From assembly GCA_027493055.1 (NCBI GenBank), contig JAPUDO010000087.1, positions 100,097-164,096 of the forward strand: 64,000 nucleotides of DNA, given 5' to 3'. Numbering within the stretch: the first letter of the stretch is position 1; each line of letters begins with the position of its first letter. The notes below the pieces were generated by a model that saw nothing but the letters and a program-made list of their open reading frames with translations, had not been told where the DNA came from and did not search any database. Below are positions 55,141 to 63,606 of the stretch, piece by piece. The stretch comes from Niabella sp. (GTDB taxonomy: Bacteria > Bacteroidota > Bacteroidia > Chitinophagales > Chitinophagaceae). Both the position numbers and the translations under genes were made by a program.

Positions 55141-55363
55141 AACAATTAAGGGCAGGAGCCTTTCATAACCTATCCTAACAAATGCAAAGTAAAATGGTTT
55201 ACAAATATGCCTCCATTCCTTTTTTTATGATTTTCCCAATATACCTTCCCCTGCATTTCCTATGAATATTTATTATAGTTTTGGGTCATGAGGAACTTCT
55301 ATATTCCGAAAACATTCGGGATTCATTCATTCTTTGTATAATTTATGAATAAAAAATTTCATG

Positions 55364-55371
55364 TACGTTTG
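55364..55371 (+). promoter_or_regulatory. -7 promoter box for the glutaminyl cyclase gene
   Basis: TACGTTTG followed by CAGCC; the ATG is 21 bases further, at 55392. Confidence 0.6.
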
Positions 55372-55391
55372 CAGCCAATTATTTGTACAGC

Positions 55392-56219
55392 ATGAAGAAA
55401 CGTTCCTCTTTTTTTATAGCACTTGTATTTGCAGCAGGCATTATTAGCTGTAAGGACAATAAAAACGGTAATACCGCCACCAGTAAACCTGCAACGGATA
55501 ATATCATTCCTGCCATCAGTTTATCGCTTATTAAAACCTATCCACACGACACGGCTTCATTTACACAGGGACTGGTTGTTTATAAAGGTCAATTATATGA
55601 AGGAACAGGAGGCGCAGCGTATGATGTAGTGGGCAGCAAATTTTCGCGCTTAATGAAAATTAACCTGGAAACGGGTAAAGCTGAAAAATCACTTGACCTC
55701 GACCCAAAATATTTTGGAGAAGGTATTACTATTTTAAACGATACCGTTTATCAGCTTACCTGGCGTGAAAATAAAGCTTTTGCCTATACACTTCCTGATT
55801 TTAAAAAAGTGAAAGAATTTGATATCACCACTGAAGGTTGGGGCATTACTACCAATGGCAAAGAATTAATTGTAACAGATGGTACCGGGAACTTATACTT
55901 TTATGAACCATCCACTTTCAAATTGCTGCATACACAATCCGTAACATTCAATGGTGAATTAGCCTATAACCTTAATGAACTTGAATATATTGATGGTTTT
56001 ATTTACGCAAATGTATGGCAGCAGCCATATATCTTAAAAATAGACCCTAATAACGGACTGATAACAGGAAGGATAGATATTTCAGATATCTGGGAACGCG
56101 TAAACAGTAAAGAACCCAATAATGTACCCAATGGTATTGCTTATGATGCTGACACCAAAAAGATCTACATCACCGGTAAGAAATGGCCTGAATTGTACGA
56201 GGTGCAGTTAGGACAATAA
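55392..56219 (+). CDS. Glutaminyl-peptide cyclotransferase (glutamine cyclotransferase family), lipoprotein
   Basis: The 275-residue protein has a lipobox (GIISC, Cys at about 21) and a five-bladed propeller-type body of the glutamine cyclotransferase family: 'YPHDTASFTQGLVVYKGQLYEGTG', 'YFGEGITILNDTVYQLTW' and 'ELEYIDGFIYANVWQQPYILKIDPNNGLI' are its signatures. It should form pyroglutamate at the N-terminus of exported proteins, relevant in Bacteroidota where signal peptidase cleavage often exposes Gln. The frame's upstream TTG at 55383 is not needed. Confidence 0.92.
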   Translation: MKKRSSFFIALVFAAGIISCKDNKNGNTATSKPATDNIIPAISLSLIKTYPHDTASFTQGLVVYKGQLYEGTGGAAYDVVGSKFSRLMKINLETGKAEKSLDLDPKYFGEGITILNDTVYQLTWRENKAFAYTLPDFKKVKEFDITTEGWGITTNGKELIVTDGTGNLYFYEPSTFKLLHTQSVTFNGELAYNLNELEYIDGFIYANVWQQPYILKIDPNNGLITGRIDISDIWERVNSKEPNNVPNGIAYDADTKKIYITGKKWPELYEVQLGQ

Positions 56220-56278
56220 TACCTTCCTCCTTAGCAAGTATGGGCTAAATAATATTATTTAGTGGCCGCTGGTTAATT

Positions 56279-56475
56279 GCCACAGATACACAGATATTTT
56301 ATAAAAATAAATGGATAGGTTTAACACAAAATAGTTTTGCATTTTTGTAAGTTGACGAAATTTCTTTGTGCAAGGGTTTGAGAATTATTTACAAATTTAC
56401 TTGCAGAAAAATAGTAGCAATATGTTAGTATATTCTGTTAAACTAAGTATCAAAGGATTTCCGTGCATCTGTGGC
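56279..56475. repeat. 197-bp element with inverted ends (MITE-like)
   Basis: The left end GCCACAGATACACAGATAT and the inverted right end GCCACAGATGCACGGAAAT agree at about 16 of 19 positions. The inside is A/T-rich and non-coding. It lies between convergent genes (glutaminyl cyclase and methyltransferase). A third arm of the same family is at 38235-38256. Confidence 0.5.
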
Positions 56476-56516
56476 ATATTTACTTTTTCACTAAAGATTC
56501 AAAAGATATCCCAACC

Positions 56517-57413
56517 CTATTTAGCCCGGACAACATAAATAACCGAGCAGCATTGCTGCACATTGCCAACAGCATTAATATTGGATGCCAGGCCGTGCAA
56601 ACCGGCGCTAACATAGTTGACCTTACCGGTTTTGTATTTGCTGCTCAGCATATCCACATAAAAACTGTCGAACCACATAGGCAGCATCCCCGCAATCTCT
56701 AATCCATGTTGTTCCATTAGCGTTTGCATAGCCTTTGGAGAAAAATGATACAAATGCCTGGGCACATCATAGCCAGCCCAATACTTTCCATACACCCGGG
56801 CATCCTTGGTGGTATAATTAGGTACCGCAATAAATAATACACCATTTTTAGCCAGCAGCTTTTTCATTTGCTCCACATACTCATGCAAGGCATGTACATG
56901 CTCCAGCACATGCCAAAGTGTAACAGCATTGAAGCTACAGGAATCTAACGAAAACAAAAGGTGAGAAGGATTGGATTCTACGCCATATTCCGTTCTTGCC
57001 AGCTCCCTTGCATCGGCATCGGGTTCAAGGCCAGACACCCGCCAGCCCTGCAACCGCATAGTGTGTAAAAAAGTACCCGTTCCGCTGCCAACATCCAGTA
57101 AATTACCTGTTTGCAGTCCTGTATATTTTTTTACCACAGCAGCTTTTTGCTTCATGGTACGAACGCGTACCCTTTGGTATAAGCGGTTGATTAGCCCTTT
57201 ATTTGTATTGGTATGCGAAATATAATCTTCGGATTTATAGTATTGGCCTATCTCTTCCAATACCGGCACATCCTGCGTAAATCTCAGTGTACAATCATTA
57301 CAGTGAACTATCTCAAACTCCTTGCCGCTAACTGTGTAATCCTTTACATTGAAAACAGGCTGCAGATTGTGTGACTTACAAACAGGACAATGTGTATAAT
57401 GAATAACTGGCAT
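56517..57413 (-). CDS. Class I SAM-dependent methyltransferase with N-terminal zinc ribbon
   Basis: The 298-residue protein begins with a zinc ribbon (CPVCKS ... CNDC, residues 9-40) followed by a Rossmann methyltransferase fold with NLLDVGSGTGTFLHTM (motif I) and WHVLEHVHALHEYVEQM. Relatives methylate sugars or metabolites in cell-surface polysaccharide pathways, but there is no such cluster here. It is 70 bases downstream of the IscA-like gene on the same strand. Confidence 0.87.
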   Translation of the reverse strand: MPVIHYTHCPVCKSHNLQPVFNVKDYTVSGKEFEIVHCNDCTLRFTQDVPVLEEIGQYYKSEDYISHTNTNKGLINRLYQRVRVRTMKQKAAVVKKYTGLQTGNLLDVGSGTGTFLHTMRLQGWRVSGLEPDADARELARTEYGVESNPSHLLFSLDSCSFNAVTLWHVLEHVHALHEYVEQMKKLLAKNGVLFIAVPNYTTKDARVYGKYWAGYDVPRHLYHFSPKAMQTLMEQHGLEIAGMLPMWFDSFYVDMLSSKYKTGKVNYVSAGLHGLASNINAVGNVQQCCSVIYVVRAK

Positions 57414-57483
57414 TAGTTAAATACTTAATATCCGTACAGCGAACCTTCGCCAGGCTCAGGACGACAGTACGGACAGGGTGAGG

Positions 57484-57831
57484 TTAAACGGCAAAACTGG
57501 TTCCGCAGCCGCAGGTGCTGCTGGCATTAGGATTAGAAAAGGTAAATCCACGGTTATCCAGACCTTCGCTCCAGTCTATTTCCATTCCGGCTAAATACAA
57601 CTCATGAGACTTATTAATAATACAGGGAATGCTCTCTATTTCAAACTCCTTATCATTACCCTCTTTGGCATCAAAACCTAAAATATAGCTCATGCCGCTG
57701 CAACCACCACCCTTTACTCCTACACGCAGGTACTGTGCCTTATCAAAGCCAGGTTCATTCATCAGTCTTTTTATTTCTTTTACAGCTCCGGCGGTTAAAC
57801 TTACCGGGCTGTTGGCTATAGTAGTATCCAT
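57484..57831 (-). CDS. HesB/IscA-type iron-sulfur assembly protein
   Basis: The 115-residue protein has the three conserved cysteines: one in VKGGGCSGMSY and two in STCGCGTSF at the C-terminus. The family carries or delivers Fe-S clusters; the ErpA or IscA subtype cannot be fixed by eye. The only ATG is 4 bases after a perfect -7 box, so the mRNA may be leaderless. Confidence 0.92.
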   Translation of the reverse strand: MDTTIANSPVSLTAGAVKEIKRLMNEPGFDKAQYLRVGVKGGGCSGMSYILGFDAKEGNDKEFEIESIPCIINKSHELYLAGMEIDWSEGLDNRGFTFSNPNASSTCGCGTSFAV

Positions 57832-57835
57832 AGTG

Positions 57836-57843
57836 CAAAATTA
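57836..57843 (-). promoter_or_regulatory. -7 box next to the IscA-like start codon
   Basis: TAATTTTG on the minus strand ends four bases before the ATG. If used, the transcript starts at or next to the A of the start codon. Confidence 0.4.
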
Positions 57844-57889
57844 ATTAAAACAAATCTATTATTATGTCATCGTTCGGTAACCTGGTCTA

Positions 57890-58169
57890 TAAACATAACA
57901 TCCCTACGGGATGTGCCCACACGATACGGGTTAGGATGAACGCATAAATTCAAAATCTAAAATTGACATATTGCTGCTCTTCCCCTCCCGGATGAAATAT
58001 TCTATTGAAAATGTCGCTGCCGCTTTACTCCTGAAAAGCCAGCTATCTGGTCAAATAAGCCTGTAGGGCTGACAGGATTATAAAAACAAGAGTACGCGCG
58101 ATTTAAAACTCCGCAAGGAGTGACATAGAGCAAGGAACCCTTCAAAATCAGATGCGTTTGTCCTGCCTG
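57890..58169. repeat. Repeat island with dispersed repeat copy B
   Basis: The 460-bp gap between IscA-like and tex genes has no gene. CATCCC-TAC-GGGATG lies near 57899-57913. Copy B of the dispersed repeat is 58044-58169, with the same central hairpin (ACTCCGCAAGGAGT) and blocks as copy A. Confidence 0.65.
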
Positions 58170-58292
58170 CGGTCAGGCCAGCTACACAGATTTACTTAAT
58201 TTATGCAAACTACAATATATAATTCTCCATCTATCTGAATTACTGCTGTAGAGCAGACTGCACGACTCTGTGTTTACAGCAAGATCGATTTT

Positions 58293-58333
58293 AAATAATC
58301 TGGTCAGACCGAGACGGTCAGACCAGGTTATTT
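58293..58333 (-). terminator. Terminator that includes the tex stop codon
   Basis: 58293-58310 pairs with 58316-58333 over 18 positions with one G-T and one mismatch; loop GAGAC. The tex stop codon (complement of 58328-58330) lies in the stem. The T run afterwards is mixed, so the efficiency is unclear. Confidence 0.65.
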
Positions 58334-60574
58334 ATCAAATTTCTTCCTCAGTGCATCAAGGCTGGACTGGAAGTTGTTCTTTGGTTTATAGCTCACCGCG
58401 GTACCTTTGGGCATATTGGTGCGCGGCCTTTGTTCTGTTTTATTCTCCTCCTTCATGCTTAACGCAATACGCTTACGGGAAGCATCCACTTCCAGCACGG
58501 TTACCATTACTTTCTGGTTCAGCTTTACTACTTCATTAGGATCGCTTACATATTTATTGGCTAAATGAGAAACATGCACCAGGCCATCCTGCTTTACGCC
58601 TACATCCACAAAAGCGCCAAAATTGGTAATATTGGTAACAATACCCGGCACTTTCATCCCCGGCTTCAGATCAGCCATAGTGGCTAAACCCTCGGCAAAG
58701 CGAAACTCTTCAATCGTATCACGTGGATCACGGCCCGGCTTTTCCAGCTCCTTCAATATATCTTCAATGGTATATGCTCCTGCTGTTTCACTGATAAAAT
58801 CACGCGGGTTTATCTGTTTCCTCACATCAGGCTTTGCTATAATATCGTTTACAGTGCAATGCAGTTTTTTTGCCATCTCTTCTACAATCCCATAGCTCTC
58901 CGGGTGCACCGCAGAATTATCTAAGGGATTTTCTGCATTAGGTATCCGCAGAAAGCCTGCGCATTGCTCATAGGCTTTAGGGCCAAGCATAGATACTTTC
59001 AGCAGTTCGCCGCGTGAGGTAAATCCGCCGTTCTTATTCCGGTATTCTACAATATTCTTTGCTGTTGTTGATGTAAGACCAGACACATAAGTCAGCAAAT
59101 GTTTACTCGCAGTATTTACATCAACACCTACATAGTTCACGCAGCTTTGTACTACGTTGTCCAGGCTATCTTTGAGGCGATTTTGATTCACATCGTGTTG
59201 ATACTGACCTACACCTATACTTTTAGCATCTATTTTTACCAGCTCGCTTAACGGATCTAACAAGCGACGGCCAATGCTGATAGCGCCACGCACGGTAACA
59301 TCTTCATCAGGAAACTCTTCACGCGCTACTTCACTTGCTGAATAAATAGAAGCACCGCTTTCGTTTACCATAAATATGGAAACAGGTTTGCCAAAGTCTA
59401 TACCCCGTACCAGCTTCTCTGTTTCCTTGCTGGCAGTACCGTTACCATAACCGATAGCTTCAATGTTATATTTACCAACAAGATCTTTAATAGTGGCAAT
59501 AGCGCCCTCCCATTCATTTTGAGGCGCATGAGGATAGATGGTTACATACTTCAGGAAAGTTCCGTTTTCGTCCAGGCACACCACTTTACAACCTGTTCTG
59601 AAGCCCGGATCTATAGCCAGTACTCTTTTGCTTCCTAAAGGCGAGGCCAGTAATAGCTGGCGCAGGTTCTCAGCAAACACACGGATCGCCTCCTCATCGG
59701 CAGCGGTTTTGCTGCTCATGCGAAATTCTGTTTCTATTGCAGGTTTAAGTAAGCGGCTGTACGCGTCTTCTGTTGCCAAAGCCACTTCCTGGCCTGCTTC
59801 ACCAGAAGATTTTACAAATACATTTTTCAGCTCACCAATAGCCGAATCTTTTTCGATAGCAATATCCATGATCAGGAAACCTTCTTTTTCTCCACGCCTG
59901 ATCGCTAACAGCCGGTGCGAGGGACAATCAGCCAGCGGCTCTTTAAAGTCGAAGTAATCACGATACTTCTGTGCCTCTTCCGTTTCTTTTTTTGTTGTCA
60001 GCACACGCGCAGCAATTACAGCGCTTTCCTGGAACATAGAGCGCACCAGCGTTCTGGCCTGCTCGCTCTCAGATACCCACTCGGCAATAATATCCCTGGC
60101 GCCCTGCAAAGCTTCTGCTTTGTCTTTTACCTGCTCATTGACAAAGCAGGCTATTTCCTCCTCACCAATATTTTTCTCCTGCGAAAAAATTAATTGTGCC
60201 AAAGGTTCCAGCCCCTTTTCAATAGCCACAGTGGCCCTGGTTTTACGCTTGGGTTTATAGGGCAGGTAAATATCTTCCAGCTCTGTGGCAGAGATACAAT
60301 TTTCAATGCGCAGCTTTAATTCGGGAGTGAGCTTACCCGCAGCTTCTATGGTCTTCACCACAGTATCCTTACGCTTTATCAGCTCATCATAATATTTTAT
60401 CTTATCAATTACGTTTCCTACCTGCACTTCATCCATATTGCCGGTAGCTTCTTTCCTGTACCTGCTGATAAAAGGAATGGTGGCGCCTTCTTCGTGCAAT
60501 TGCTGCACATTGGTTACGTTCTTTACAGGCAGCGATAAATCGGTAGCTATTTGCTGTATATATTTTAAATCCAT
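58328..60574 (-). CDS. tex: Tex family RNA-binding transcription accessory protein
   Basis: The 748-residue protein has the Tex layout: N-terminal helical domain (IPFISRYRKEATGNMDEVQV), YqgF-like nuclease fold (LAIDPGFRTGCKVVCLDENG), tandem helix-hairpin-helix (GPKAYEQCAGFLRIPNAENPLDNSAVHPE) and a C-terminal S1 domain (VPGIVTNITNFGAFVDVGVKQDGLVHVS). Tex proteins bind RNA and influence transcription. The gene is preceded by heptad repeats and has its own promoter. Confidence 0.95.
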   Translation of the reverse strand: MDLKYIQQIATDLSLPVKNVTNVQQLHEEGATIPFISRYRKEATGNMDEVQVGNVIDKIKYYDELIKRKDTVVKTIEAAGKLTPELKLRIENCISATELEDIYLPYKPKRKTRATVAIEKGLEPLAQLIFSQEKNIGEEEIACFVNEQVKDKAEALQGARDIIAEWVSESEQARTLVRSMFQESAVIAARVLTTKKETEEAQKYRDYFDFKEPLADCPSHRLLAIRRGEKEGFLIMDIAIEKDSAIGELKNVFVKSSGEAGQEVALATEDAYSRLLKPAIETEFRMSSKTAADEEAIRVFAENLRQLLLASPLGSKRVLAIDPGFRTGCKVVCLDENGTFLKYVTIYPHAPQNEWEGAIATIKDLVGKYNIEAIGYGNGTASKETEKLVRGIDFGKPVSIFMVNESGASIYSASEVAREEFPDEDVTVRGAISIGRRLLDPLSELVKIDAKSIGVGQYQHDVNQNRLKDSLDNVVQSCVNYVGVDVNTASKHLLTYVSGLTSTTAKNIVEYRNKNGGFTSRGELLKVSMLGPKAYEQCAGFLRIPNAENPLDNSAVHPESYGIVEEMAKKLHCTVNDIIAKPDVRKQINPRDFISETAGAYTIEDILKELEKPGRDPRDTIEEFRFAEGLATMADLKPGMKVPGIVTNITNFGAFVDVGVKQDGLVHVSHLANKYVSDPNEVVKLNQKVMVTVLEVDASRKRIALSMKEENKTEQRPRTNMPKGTAVSYKPKNNFQSSLDALRKKFDK

Positions 60575-60610
60575 CTTTAATTTTTAAGTGCCGGTCAATT
60601 TACCGGGATG

Positions 60611-60618
60611 CAAATGTA
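60611..60618 (-). promoter_or_regulatory. -7 promoter box for tex
   Basis: TACATTTG on the minus strand, predicted start near 60605 and leader of about 30 bases. Confidence 0.6.
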
Positions 60619-60670
60619 ACAGCCTGTAAAAAACAAAAAAATATTTTTTGAAAGCAGTTTTCCCCATATT

Positions 60671-60917
60671 GGTTACAGGTTCCTGATTTCAGGTTCCAGA
60701 TTCCAGGTTCAAAGTTTCAGGATTTAAACTCACTTTACCCCGATTGAAAATTAGTTATTGAATATTTCATGCCTTTGTATAGAATATCCGTACATTCAAT
60801 ATTCTATGTTCAACAATTAAAGCTCAGTTCCAAGTTTCAGGTTCCAGGTTTCAGGATGTGTTATTCAAGACATTAGATCTTAGTACTTAGACTGTAACCA
60901 GTAATCTGTATCCAGCA
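60671..60917. repeat. Three long heptanucleotide arrays
   Basis: Three arrays with a strict 7-bp period: GRTTYCA type (60671-60726, eight units), ATTCAAT-to-TTCAGGT type (60794-60856, nine units) and GACTGTA/GATCTTA type (60869-60917, seven units). Copy 2 of the 17051 dispersed word is at 60777-60808. The last array ends ten bases from the stop codon of the 2Fe-2S reductase gene. No gene lies in this 353-bp gap. Confidence 0.85.
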
Positions 60918-60927
60918 TCGAAATAAC

Positions 60928-61971
60928 CTATTCATATACAATCTCCGCATCTCCTCCCACCGGGAAACCCTGGCAGGTGAGCACCCTCCCTTTGGCAATT
61001 TCATCATCAGTCAGTACCTCGTTATAAGCCATCCATATTTTACCGGAAACGCAGGTAGCCACGCAGCTTCCGCAACGGCCTGCTTCGCAGCTATAAGGTA
61101 CCGTAATTTTTGCTGCTTTTGCTGATGCTGTAATGCTCTGGGGATATTGCACTTCAATCGTATGTACCTTGCTGCCCACATGCAATGTAACCCAATGCAG
61201 GTCCTTATCGGGAGGAGCCGGTAACCTGGCAGGAGGCATAGGATTGAAATCTTCCTTAAATATCTGTGCATTATGAATACCATTGTTTCGCAAAGAAATG
61301 GTGGACATCAGCATATAATCAAACGGGCCGCAGATATAAAACAGGATATTGCTCTTATCTGTACCATTAAAATTTTTATCGATAAGATGTGTCAATAACC
61401 AATGACTGAGCCGGCTTTGATATACATCCAGCTTATAGCTATACATAAAATGAATATGGAACCGGTGGCTGTATAAGCCCTGTAAATGCTTCAACGCTTC
61501 AAGAAAAATGGCTTCAGATTCGTTGCGGTTGCTGTAAAACAGGAATATCTTCTGCTTCGTGGTAAGCAAAAGGGTTTTAATCATGGAAAAGCAAGGTGTA
61601 ATGCCACTTCCTGCTGCCAGAAAGCAAAATACTTTTCCTTCTGTTTCTTCGGGCAGCACAAAAAAACCACTGATACCGGATGTATGTAATATATCGCCAG
61701 GCTTCGCTTTATAAACCAGCCACCGGGAGAACTCCCCGTTATCCAGCTTTTTTACTGTAACCGATAACGGTTCCCCCGCTGCAGGCGATGAGGTAATGGA
61801 ATAAGAGCGGCGCTGTTCCCCGCTCTTTGTATGAAATATGAATGTAATAAACTGGCCAGGCTTATAGCGGGGCTGCCAACCGTCTAAAGGCTTTAATATT
61901 AAAGTACGGGCATCAGTTGTTTCTGCAGTTACCTTAACCACTTCCACTTTCCTGATAATATTGGTATCCAT
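60928..61971 (-). CDS. Ferredoxin-NADP reductase-type oxidoreductase with C-terminal 2Fe-2S domain
   Basis: The 347-residue protein has a flavin-binding barrel (RRSYSITSSP), an NAD(P)-binding domain (AAGSGITPCFSMI) and a C-terminal plant-type 2Fe-2S ferredoxin with four Cys (SCEAGRCGSCVATC ... LTCQ). The order is that of PaaE/Hmp-like reductases, which feed electrons to an oxygenase or other partner. No phenylacetate genes are nearby, so the partner is open. It is 31 bases downstream of the EnvC-like gene on the same strand. Confidence 0.88.
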   Translation of the reverse strand: MDTNIIRKVEVVKVTAETTDARTLILKPLDGWQPRYKPGQFITFIFHTKSGEQRRSYSITSSPAAGEPLSVTVKKLDNGEFSRWLVYKAKPGDILHTSGISGFFVLPEETEGKVFCFLAAGSGITPCFSMIKTLLLTTKQKIFLFYSNRNESEAIFLEALKHLQGLYSHRFHIHFMYSYKLDVYQSRLSHWLLTHLIDKNFNGTDKSNILFYICGPFDYMLMSTISLRNNGIHNAQIFKEDFNPMPPARLPAPPDKDLHWVTLHVGSKVHTIEVQYPQSITASAKAAKITVPYSCEAGRCGSCVATCVSGKIWMAYNEVLTDDEIAKGRVLTCQGFPVGGDAEIVYE

Positions 61972-62002
61972 TGCAGGAAGATACGTTAAATTACAAAGGT
62001 TA

Positions 62003-63592
62003 TTACCTTAGCCACACCCTGGGATCTATATTGCGCTCCTCGATCATTAAAATAAAGTCTAGCTTACCGCTGCCGGTTTCCTCATCTGCCGCAACAGTGC
62101 CAATGGTTTGTCCACGTGTTACAGCCATGCCCTTGCTCACGCTAACAGAAGCAAGATTGCTATACGCTGTAAAATACTTACCATGCCTTACTACAACAAA
62201 AGACGTTCCGCCAACCTTTGAAACGCTCACCACCTCTCCGTTAAATACAGCCCTCACAGCCGCGCCTACCTGTGCAGTATAAGTTACGCCCGGGTTATCA
62301 CCAACAATATCCGGCCCCACCCCTTCAATTTTATAGCGGCCAAAGCCCAAGGTGATCACGCCATCAACAGGCGAAGGTAATTTGCCACGGTTTTGAGAAA
62401 AGTCGCTGTTTAGTGCAATATCGTCTGCCTTATAATTCAGATAGCCCCCTTCAGGAGGTTTATTTGGTAGCGCAGCTGCCGGTGGTGGCGGCTCTTTAGC
62501 CCTTGCTATGGCAATGGGATCAGCATTGGCAATAACAGGATTACCAGAGACAGGCACATTACGAACAGTGCCCGTTTTGCCCGCCCCCACAGGGGCAAAT
62601 TTCAGTTCCCTGGAAGGTGCAGCAGGCGCTGCTTCTTCTGCCTGCGGCACCGGTGTGGTGGAAGGCGTTACTGCTTTTGCTCCGGCCAGGGCTTTTTCTG
62701 CTTCCAGCGCCCTTTCACGGGCCCATGCTTCCTGCCGTGCTTTAGCTTCTGCCTCTGCCCGCTGTTTTGCTTCTTCCTGGGCTACTTTTTTAGCTTCTGC
62801 AATTTCTTTTCTAACCACAGCAGCAATACCGGCCTTAAGCTGTTTATCTTCCTGCTGTTTTTTGACGATCTGTTTTTGTAAAGAACCTGCCTGGGACAGC
62901 AATATCTTTGCTACTGAATCCTTCTCCGTCTTTTGCTGCTCCAGCACATTGTACTCATTGGTCCTGGATTCCAACGCTCCTTTTTTCTGTTCTTTACTTA
63001 CAACCTGTTGCGAGTAACGTTTGTCAATAAGATTACGTGTTTTAACAATATCATCCATCTGCTTTTCACGATACCCCCGGTAGCTCTTTAAGTAAGCTAC
63101 GCGTTTTACAGCATCGTTAAAGCTATTAGCCGAAAATATAAAATTGAGATAATCGTAGTTGCTCCGGTTCTTATAGGCATACACTACTGTTCTTGCATAG
63201 TGAGCCTTTAATGTATCCATTTGGTTTTTGAGGCGCTTTATTTCGATAGCACTGTAATAAATATCATCATCTATGAGCCTGATCTCTTTCCCTATATTAT
63301 TAATATATCTTTCCTGCACTTCTATTTTTTTGTTAAGCGCCGCCAATTGGTGCAGGTTGTTGGTGCTTTGGCCTTTTACAGCATCATAAGCTTCCTGTAT
63401 TTGCCTGAGCTCTAACTGCAGCTTCCTGCGCTCTTCTTCCATTGCTGTTTTGTCGCTGGTTTTTTGGGCCGATACTGCTGATCCGGCAAACAATAAGCCC
63501 AGCAATACAGCCAGCGTTAAAGGACGGGTCCCTGAATATTTCTGCCTGGCAGCCAACAAAAATGATAGTAGTACTAAAGCCGGGTATATCAT
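62003..63592 (-). CDS. EnvC-like murein hydrolase activator (degenerate M23/LytM)
   Basis: The 529-residue exported protein has an N-terminal membrane or signal segment, a coiled coil (about 50-280, with an Ala/Lys/Glu-rich stretch), a Pro/Ala-rich linker and a C-terminal LytM (M23) fold (about 395-529, PVDGVITLGFGRYKIEGVGP). The zinc-binding HxxxD and HxH positions are not conserved (the sequence has NPGVT and LDFIL), so it probably cannot cut peptidoglycan but activates amidases, as EnvC does. The start follows the DUF4292 stop by 14 bases. Confidence 0.87.
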   Translation of the reverse strand: MIYPALVLLSFLLAARQKYSGTRPLTLAVLLGLLFAGSAVSAQKTSDKTAMEEERRKLQLELRQIQEAYDAVKGQSTNNLHQLAALNKKIEVQERYINNIGKEIRLIDDDIYYSAIEIKRLKNQMDTLKAHYARTVVYAYKNRSNYDYLNFIFSANSFNDAVKRVAYLKSYRGYREKQMDDIVKTRNLIDKRYSQQVVSKEQKKGALESRTNEYNVLEQQKTEKDSVAKILLSQAGSLQKQIVKKQQEDKQLKAGIAAVVRKEIAEAKKVAQEEAKQRAEAEAKARQEAWARERALEAEKALAGAKAVTPSTTPVPQAEEAAPAAPSRELKFAPVGAGKTGTVRNVPVSGNPVIANADPIAIARAKEPPPPAAALPNKPPEGGYLNYKADDIALNSDFSQNRGKLPSPVDGVITLGFGRYKIEGVGPDIVGDNPGVTYTAQVGAAVRAVFNGEVVSVSKVGGTSFVVVRHGKYFTAYSNLASVSVSKGMAVTRGQTIGTVAADEETGSGKLDFILMIEERNIDPRVWLR

Positions 63593-63606
63593 ATTTAAGC
63601 CTGTGT

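Noticed and set aside
62508-63017. 169-codon Ala/Ser-rich frame opposite the EnvC-like gene
   Set aside because: The composition is explained by the complement of the Ala/Lys/Glu-rich coiled coil; no start signal or family resemblance.
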